The position numbers and the translations under genes are program-made. A stretch of DNA of 6,167 nucleotides from NCBI GenBank assembly GCA_009704605.1, contig WLDW01000053.1, positions 1 to 6,167 of the forward strand, written 5' to 3'. How positions within the stretch are numbered: the stretch's first letter is position 1; every line of letters starts with the position of its first letter. Shown piece after piece: positions 5,701-6,167 of this stretch. This stretch comes from Actinomycetota bacterium. Lineage in GTDB: Bacteria > Actinomycetota > Actinomycetes > Actinomycetales > Microbacteriaceae. The notes under the pieces are model-generated. The model was not told the DNA's origin. It saw nothing but the letters and a program-made list of their open reading frames with translations, and did not search any database.

Positions 5701-6167
5701 ATTTCTTCTGCTGAGCAAAAGTGGAACCAGCCATCAAGCTTGGTTTTGCTACTGCCACACGGCTACGAAGGACAAGGGCCAGATCACTCCTCCGCTCGAA
5801 TCGAAAGATTCTTGCAGTTGTGTGCGGAAAACAATATGACTGTTGCTCAACCCAGCACTCCAGCTTCGCACTTCCACCTGCTTCGCCGTCAGGCTTACAC
5901 TAGGCCTAGAAGACCACTTATTGTTTTCACACCGAAGTCCATGTTGCGACTAAAAGCTGCTTCATCTTCCGTGCAAGATTTCACGCAAGGCTCTTTCCAG
6001 CCGGTTATTCCAGACCAGCAAGGTCTAGATAAAGCTGCTGTTCGCAGAGTAATACTTTGCTCCGGCAAGGTTTACTGGGACCTAATGGCTGAGATTGAAA
6101 AGCGCGGCGAGAAAAGCATTGCTGTTGTTCGCATCGAACAGCTCTACCCAACTCCAGTTGACGAGAT
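2707..6167 (+). CDS. kgd: Multifunctional 2-oxoglutarate dehydrogenase/decarboxylase E1 with fused E2 acyltransferase domain (C-terminus cut by window)
   Basis: The frame is open from GTG 2707 to the right edge: 1153 codons of a protein usually about 1220-1260 long, so roughly the last 70-110 residues are missing. It catalyses decarboxylation of 2-oxoglutarate and transfer of the succinyl group to CoA in the TCA cycle (OdhA of Corynebacterium, Kgd/SucA of mycobacteria). Domains in order: a short helical N-terminus (NSWLVDEMYQKY, WWPLLENY, about 13-42); an Ala/Pro/Val-rich linker (about 43-110); an E2 succinyltransferase domain (about 115-345) with catalytic His325 in TYDHRVIQG; then the ThDP-dependent E1 from about 370. 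E1 shows SLEGGEST (519-526), MAHRGRLNVL (549-558), NPSHLEAVNP with His616, and the ThDP/Mg motif GDAAFAGQG (from Gly652) ending at Asn685-Asn686. It continues with YRRRGHNEGDDP and the C-terminal transketolase-like half with WGFGELLALG (891-900) and GQDTRRGTFVQRHA (913-926). No lipoyl domain is present, as expected for this actinobacterial fusion, which borrows lipoyl groups from the pyruvate dehydrogenase E2. Family members are inhibited by the FHA protein OdhI/GarA, not encoded here. Alternative names are odhA and sucA. Confidence 0.97.
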   Translation, partial: MSGEGLQDDYGANSWLVDEMYQKYRQNPDSVDKEWWPLLENYKPSEASAPVAPIASEPVVTSQQVSDATSSIPVVAKTTRIEAKPQPIPAQAPVTESIKIVAEGSADQEQDVVSPLKGMAKTIATNMDLSLQVPTATSVRTLPAKLMIDNRLVINSHLSRTRGGKISFTHIIGFAIIQALKKFPSQNVYYDIVDEKPVVVQPANVNFGLAIDIPKPDGTRALLVPNIKRAQRLNFAEFLTAYEDLVTRARLNTLTAVDFQGTTISLTNPGGIGTVHSVPRLTKNQGCIVGAGALDYPAEFQGMSDAQLAKIGISKTITLTSTYDHRVIQGAGSGEFLKIVHGLLLGEEGFYDQIFADLRIPYEPVRWVSDFERDGLDDREKATRIQELINAYRVRGHLMADTDPLEYRQRTHPDLDVLNHGLSLWDLDRTFRTAGFSGQQKAQFRDILKILRDSYCRTVGVEYMHIQEPAQRKWFQEKLETSYAKPTREEQLRILSKLNEAEAFETFLQTKFVGQKRFSLEGGESTIAALDEILQSAANAAIDEVCIGMAHRGRLNVLTNIAGKTYGQVFKEFEGNTDTKTVQGSGDVKYHLGTEGVFESLEGNKVKVSLAANPSHLEAVNPVLEGVVRAKLDRLNAIPKGEFPVIPVLIHGDAAFAGQGVVPETLNMAQLRGYKTGGTIHLVINNQVGFTTPPSESRSTVYSTDSAKAIQAPIFHVNGDDPEAVVRVAKLAFEYRMEFKNDVVIDLICYRRRGHNEGDDPSMTQPLMYNLIEAKRSVRTLYLESLVGRGDLTKGEFEAANSDFQQRLEQAFVDVHEAMAAPIELIPRRVGIGTTASDAPELLKATAVGKEVVELIGNAHNNTPPGFTVHPKLQQLLTKRVEMSREGGIDWGFGELLALGSLVMEGVPVRMAGQDTRRGTFVQRHAVFHDRVNGQEWIPLRNLMQGQAKFWIYDSLLSEYAAMGFEYGYSIENKEALVLWEAQFGDFVNGAQTIVDEFISSAEQKWNQPSSLVLLLPHGYEGQGPDHSSARIERFLQLCAENNMTVAQPSTPASHFHLLRRQAYTRPRRPLIVFTPKSMLRLKAASSSVQDFTQGSFQPVIPDQQGLDKAAVRRVILCSGKVYWDLMAEIEKRGEKSIAVVRIEQLYPTPVDE
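3149..3170 (+). repeat. Perfect 9-bp inverted repeat with 4-nt loop inside kgd
   Basis: TTGATAACC (3149-3157) and GGTTATCAA (3162-3170) are exact complements around the loop GCCT. In mRNA this would form a compact hairpin in the part encoding IDNRLVIN, early in the E2 domain. It may be a coincidence of codons; no T-tract follows, so it is not a terminator. Confidence 0.5.
5179..5204 (+). repeat. 8-bp inverted repeat (10 bp with a wobble pair) inside kgd
   Basis: GATACCAA (5181-5188) pairs exactly with TTGGTATC (5195-5202) around a 6-nt loop, GAAGAG. C5179-G5204 and the wobble T5180-G5203 extend the RNA stem. It encodes ELIPRRVGIG, in the segment between the ThDP-binding half and the C-terminal half of E1. 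Purpose, if any, is unknown. Confidence 0.4.

Noticed and set aside
5900..5909. Palindrome CTAGGCCTAG in kgd
   Set aside because: It is only 10 bp, lies inside codons for YTRPRRP, and has no supporting context.
2707..6167. Missing lipoyl domain in the fused E2-E1 protein as a defect
   Set aside because: Absence of a lipoyl domain is the normal state of actinobacterial OdhA/Kgd, and all catalytic motifs in view are intact.

Overview
The window reads as a stretch of chromosome from an actinobacterium of moderate GC (close to half by eye, not computed). The best taxonomic clue is the last gene. It is a fused E2-E1 2-oxoglutarate dehydrogenase (Kgd/OdhA type) with no lipoyl domain, an architecture known from Actinomycetota. 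Its N-terminus (GANSWLVDEMYQKY, then SVDKEWWPLLENY) resembles Microbacteriaceae proteins. Unusually low GC for that family would fit freshwater or marine Microbacteriaceae such as the Luna lineages. This placement is inference from protein style, not from a search.

Layout: (1) Positions 1-286, minus strand, hold the N-terminal 95 codons of a membrane protein that runs off the left edge and looks like a GT87/DUF2029-type glycosyltransferase. (2) Positions 287-342 are a 56-bp divergent intergenic region with two odd-centred palindromes whose centres lie 20 bp apart, a -10-like hexamer and a ribosome binding site. (3) Positions 343-1553, plus strand, hold a 12-helix MFS transporter of the MosC/YbjJ type, split by one -1 frameshift at a run of six T. 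(4) Positions 1537-2610, plus strand, hold an intact YqjM-like old yellow enzyme whose GTG start overlaps the end of the MFS frame by 17 nt. (5) Positions 2611-2706 are a 96-bp spacer with a probable promoter. (6) Positions 2707-6167, plus strand, hold kgd/odhA, cut by the right edge after 1153 codons.

The transporter and the old yellow enzyme look like one transcription unit, while kgd probably has its own promoter. The kgd product is the central TCA-cycle enzyme and is probably unrelated to the small MFS/oxidoreductase unit upstream. I see no mobile element, CRISPR array, tRNA or rRNA. I also see no gene cluster that looks like an undescribed system. The most notable item is the frameshifted transporter, which may be a fresh pseudogene, a sequencing error or a slippage-decoded gene. 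Second is the paired palindrome between the two divergent genes.
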